Of a stretch of 24,552 nt of DNA, positions 22,445 to 24,552 are shown piece by piece; the stretch's first letter is position 1, and the number at the start of each line of letters is the position of its first letter. The stretch lies in contig CADBOW010000223.1 of assembly GCA_902796375.1 (NCBI GenBank), positions 1 to 24,552 of the forward strand. Reading direction: 5' to 3'. The notes below the pieces were generated by a model. That model saw only the letters and a list, made by a program, of their open reading frames with translations. It was not told the DNA's origin and did not search any database. Position numbers and translations under genes: made by a program. Origin of the DNA: an uncultured Lachnospiraceae bacterium. GTDB lineage: Bacteria > Bacillota > Clostridia > Lachnospirales > Lachnospiraceae.

Positions 22445-23083
22445 ATGGCGAAAGGGAAAAAGAGCTTTCTGGATTATTTTCGTGTAAGTGATGCAGACGA
22501 TGAAGATTATGATGAGGATACCGATGATCTCTTCGATGAGGAAGACGAAGATGATGAGGGCTTCTCATTTGGAAGAAAGAAGAAAGAGAAACAGGCCGCA
22601 GCAGTAAATCCTGCACCACAGCCTGCCCCGCGTCCGCAGTATACACAGCCTGCCCCGGTTCCGAGACAGCCTGCATATCAGCCGGCATCCACTTCTTATT
22701 CTGCTGCCTCTACAAGTCGTACCAAGAGGCCAAGACCGGAGGAGAATAAATTGGTATCCTTTGAAAATCAAAAGCGTTCGAATTATAAGCCTTCCAGTGA
22801 GGTATATGTTATAAAGCCACAGGAATTTGATGATGCGCAGACCGTTTCCGATTTCCTGAAAGCAGGAAAGACCATCGTGATCAATATGGAAGGCATCCAG
22901 CTTGATCCCGCACAGAGGATCATCGATTTCATTGGTGGTGCATGTTATGGTCTGGGTGGAGATCTGAGAGCGATCTCTTCCAACATTTTCATCGCCGCAC
23001 CGAATAATATCGAGGTGTCCGGCGATCTGAGAGATGAGATTTTAAATGAATCCACCTTGTCGCCTCAGTTAGGGAAGTATTAA
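22445..23083 (+). CDS. sepF: Cell division protein SepF
   Basis: 212 residues. The N-terminal KSFLDYFRVSD is the likely amphipathic membrane-binding helix. An Asp/Glu-rich stretch (16-39), a basic patch (44-49) and a Pro/Gln/Ala-rich linker (52-95) follow. The core SepF domain is at about 118-205 (SSEVYVIKPQEFDDAQTVSD, GKTIVINMEGIQLDPAQRII, IDFIGGACYGLGGDLRAI, IFIAAPNNIEVSGD). SepF rings tether FtsZ to the membrane and shape the septum. The ribosome site is AAGGGAGAAG at 22431-22440. The acidic and proline-rich linker is longer than in Bacillus SepF (about 150 residues). It is probably driven both by the operon and by the promoter inside yggS. Confidence 0.95.
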   Translation: MAKGKKSFLDYFRVSDADDEDYDEDTDDLFDEEDEDDEGFSFGRKKKEKQAAAVNPAPQPAPRPQYTQPAPVPRQPAYQPASTSYSAASTSRTKRPRPEENKLVSFENQKRSNYKPSSEVYVIKPQEFDDAQTVSDFLKAGKTIVINMEGIQLDPAQRIIDFIGGACYGLGGDLRAISSNIFIAAPNNIEVSGDLRDEILNESTLSPQLGKY

Positions 23084-23118
23084 AAGGGTTTGTATCATTT
23101 GTGGAGAGGTAGTCGTTC

Positions 23119-23808
23119 ATGCTTACGCCGGTTGATATTCAACAGAAAAAATTTAAATCCGGGCTGGGTTACAACAAAGAAGATGTAAATCAATTCTTCC
23201 ACGAAGTATCTGTCAGTTATGAGGAGTTATACCGTTCAAATGCCGATCTGAAGGAGAAGGTAATAACCATGACGGATACTCTGCAGCATTATAAGGCTAC
23301 AGAGGATAATCTTCAGAAGTCCCTGATGCTTGCAGAGAAGAATACCGAGGAGCAGAAGACAAATGCCCAGCGGGAAGCCCGAAATATTGAGGCGGAGGCA
23401 AGAAGCCGTGCCAATGAGATTGTAAAGGACGCCCAGGCACAGCTGGCATATATGGAGCAGCGTATGGAGGAGCTCCGTGATCAGTATGCGGAATATAAGC
23501 AGAAATTCGCGGATACGATCCGGACGCATTTACGTGAACTGGGTGAGTGGGATTTCGATCCCGAAAATGATATGTCTACAAGAGAACCGAAGCCGGAACC
23601 GGAGCAAAACAGTGGTTTTGGCCGAGGCCTCGGCGGAATGGACGGAGATTTCGGTTTTCAGTTCTCCGATGTTCCGAGCAGGGAAGATTCCGGTCTGGGT
23701 GGATCCGGTGGTATCGGCGCCTCCAGAGATGAACGTCGCAGCAGCGCAACCAATGTATACGGTTCCGTTCTGGGCGGCGAAGGGATCGATCCTTTTGCAG
23801 GTATGTAG
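23119..23808 (+). CDS. divIVA: DivIVA-family cell division / pole protein
   Basis: 229 residues. The N-terminal DivIVA domain (MLTPVDIQQKKFKSGLGYNK, EDVNQFFHEV) is followed by a long coiled coil at about 30-140 (ENIEAEARS-type heptads, MEQRMEELRDQYAEYKQKF). The tail (about 145-229) is rich in Gly, Ser and acidic residues with GFGRGLGGMDGDFGFQF. DivIVA proteins sense negative membrane curvature at septa and poles and recruit partners. The membrane-inserting loop differs from Bacillus: the Phe-Arg of SFRGYD reads GL-GYN here, so the key arginine is missing. GGAGAGG at 23103-23109 sets the start. It lies 35 bases after sepF. The call is secure; its partners are unknown. Confidence 0.93.
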   Translation: MLTPVDIQQKKFKSGLGYNKEDVNQFFHEVSVSYEELYRSNADLKEKVITMTDTLQHYKATEDNLQKSLMLAEKNTEEQKTNAQREARNIEAEARSRANEIVKDAQAQLAYMEQRMEELRDQYAEYKQKFADTIRTHLRELGEWDFDPENDMSTREPKPEPEQNSGFGRGLGGMDGDFGFQFSDVPSREDSGLGGSGGIGASRDERRSSATNVYGSVLGGEGIDPFAGM

Positions 23809-23830
23809 CAGAAATCAGATCATGAAATCC

Positions 23831-23907
23831 ACGGGGACAGCAATCGAAATCGCAGGCTTCATGTCAGGACCTGACATAGGGCCTGTGATTTCGTCTACTG
23901 TCCCCGT
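23831..23907 (+). repeat. 77-nt nested hairpin between divIVA and lspA
   Basis: Three stacked stems: ACGGGGACAG (23831-23840) with CTGTCCCCGT (23898-23907); CGAAATCGCAGGC (23845-23857) with GCCTGTGATTTCG (23881-23893; one G-U pair); and ATGTCAG (23861-23867) with CTGACAT (23871-23877). Small symmetric internal loops separate them. No T-run follows, so it is not a normal terminator. It may be a structured RNA, an mRNA processing site or a palindromic mobile repeat (REP-like). Confidence 0.75.
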
Positions 23908-23947
23908 TGTATGATATTTCAGAAGAATCTAAAGAAGGAACAATTCT

Positions 23948-24552
23948 ATGCGCACAAAAAAGTATATTCTGTTATTTCTCGGGATCGCAGCCGTGATCCT
24001 GTTGGATCAGATCACAAAGCTGATGGTGGTGGATCACCTGGCACTGGGGGAGAGTTATCCCCTGATCCGGGATGTGTTTGAGTTTCAGTATATTCAGAAT
24101 ACGGGAATGGCCTGGGGCATGATGGCGAACAAAACCTGGCTCCTGGCTGTGATCAGCGTGGTCCTGATGGCCGGATTATTCTACGTTTATCATAATGTGC
24201 TTGAGGGAAAATACTACCTTCCGCTGCGTATCCTGATCTGTTTTATCATCGGTGGTGCCATCGGAAATCTCATCGACCGGATCCGTCTCGGCTATGTGAT
24301 CGATTTTCTATCCTTCAAGCTGATCAATTTCCCGATCTTCAACGTGGCGGATATTTTCGTGACCGTCAGCGTGATCCTGATCATTATTTTCATGATCTTC
24401 AAATACCGGGGAAAGGATCTGGACGTTCTTCTGGGAGATAAGATCCGTCTGGAGGACGGAACCTATGCCGAGAAGAAGGCATCTCGCAAACTGAAGGAAG
24501 AAATCAAAGTAGAAACCAAAGAAGAATCAAAAGAAGAAACAGTAGAAGAAAC
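23948..24552 (+). CDS. lspA: Lipoprotein signal peptidase (signal peptidase II), 3' end cut off
   Basis: The inner-membrane aspartyl protease that cleaves prolipoproteins before the lipidated cysteine. The frame runs off the window, with 201 codons visible. Four membrane helices are seen (about 6-26, 62-82, 91-108, 134-152). The catalytic aspartates are D119 (YVIDFLSF) and D135 (FNVADIF); GNLIDRIR and QNTGMAWG are also typical, although the usual NxGAAF reads NTGMAW. The visible part already exceeds the usual length (about 150-170) because of a Lys/Glu-rich tail from about residue 175 (KEEIKVETKEESKEETVEE). AAGGAA at 23935-23940, 7 bases upstream, sets the start. It follows divIVA across a 139-base gap with a large hairpin. 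Confidence 0.95.
   Translation, partial: MRTKKYILLFLGIAAVILLDQITKLMVVDHLALGESYPLIRDVFEFQYIQNTGMAWGMMANKTWLLAVISVVLMAGLFYVYHNVLEGKYYLPLRILICFIIGGAIGNLIDRIRLGYVIDFLSFKLINFPIFNVADIFVTVSVILIIIFMIFKYRGKDLDVLLGDKIRLEDGTYAEKKASRKLKEEIKVETKEESKEETVEE

Noticed and set aside
23477..23914. Open frame on + overlapping divIVA and the large hairpin
   Set aside because: A shifted-frame shadow of divIVA; its tail simply reads through the inverted repeat.
1..24552. CRISPR array, tRNA/rRNA genes, insertion sequences or prophage genes
   Set aside because: None seen: no regularly spaced repeats with unique spacers, no cloverleaf in the gaps, and no transposase or phage proteins.

Overview
The window reads as a chromosomal core region of a low-to-moderate GC Firmicute of class Clostridia, most likely a Lachnospiraceae-type gut anaerobe. 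The grounds are the gene families and their order (mutS-mutL-miaA-ynbB, radC-mreCD-PBP2-rodA, yggS-sepF-divIVA-lspA), strong AGGAGG-like ribosome sites, near-consensus sigma-A promoters and Bacillus/Clostridium-type LexA boxes. The placement is inferred from family resemblance, not from a search. All 18 genes lie on the + strand and are tightly packed. I see no rRNA, tRNA, CRISPR array, insertion sequence or prophage.

Left part (1-3391): the 3' part of a glutamine-dependent NAD+ synthetase gene, then an unusual fusion of a degenerate Hsp70-like actin-fold domain to a GrpE domain. Nested hairpins follow, including a possible terminator. Middle-left (3398-4009): a single-gene SOS unit, a YneA-like membrane LysM protein. 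Its promoter carries one LexA box between -35 and -10 and a second just downstream, and a clear intrinsic terminator ends the unit.

From 4033 an extended -10 promoter opens a long co-directional block. First come tRNA modification and mismatch repair: miaB, mutS, mutL (endonuclease type) and miaA, with a 24-bp tandem repeat before miaA. Next is a PLP-dependent YnbB-family protein. Then radC and the rod-shape and elongation genes: mreC, mreD, a PBP2 with a large extra segment in its transpeptidase domain, and rodA. No mreB lies between radC and mreC, which overlap. Next are a methylglyoxal-synthase homologue lacking its catalytic base, a D-Ala-D-Ala carboxypeptidase and an orphan HlyD-like adaptor. 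The block closes with yggS, sepF, divIVA and a truncated lspA. A near-perfect sigma-A promoter sits inside yggS and probably gives sepF-divIVA extra transcription. A 77-nt nested hairpin separates divIVA from lspA.

Functionally the window joins DNA and tRNA quality control to cell-wall elongation and division, with an SOS-controlled putative division inhibitor upstream. The oddest items are the pseudo-Hsp70/GrpE fusion, the catalytically altered MgsA homologue inside the elongasome operon, the PBP2 insertion, the missing mreB, and the orphan adaptor beside division genes.
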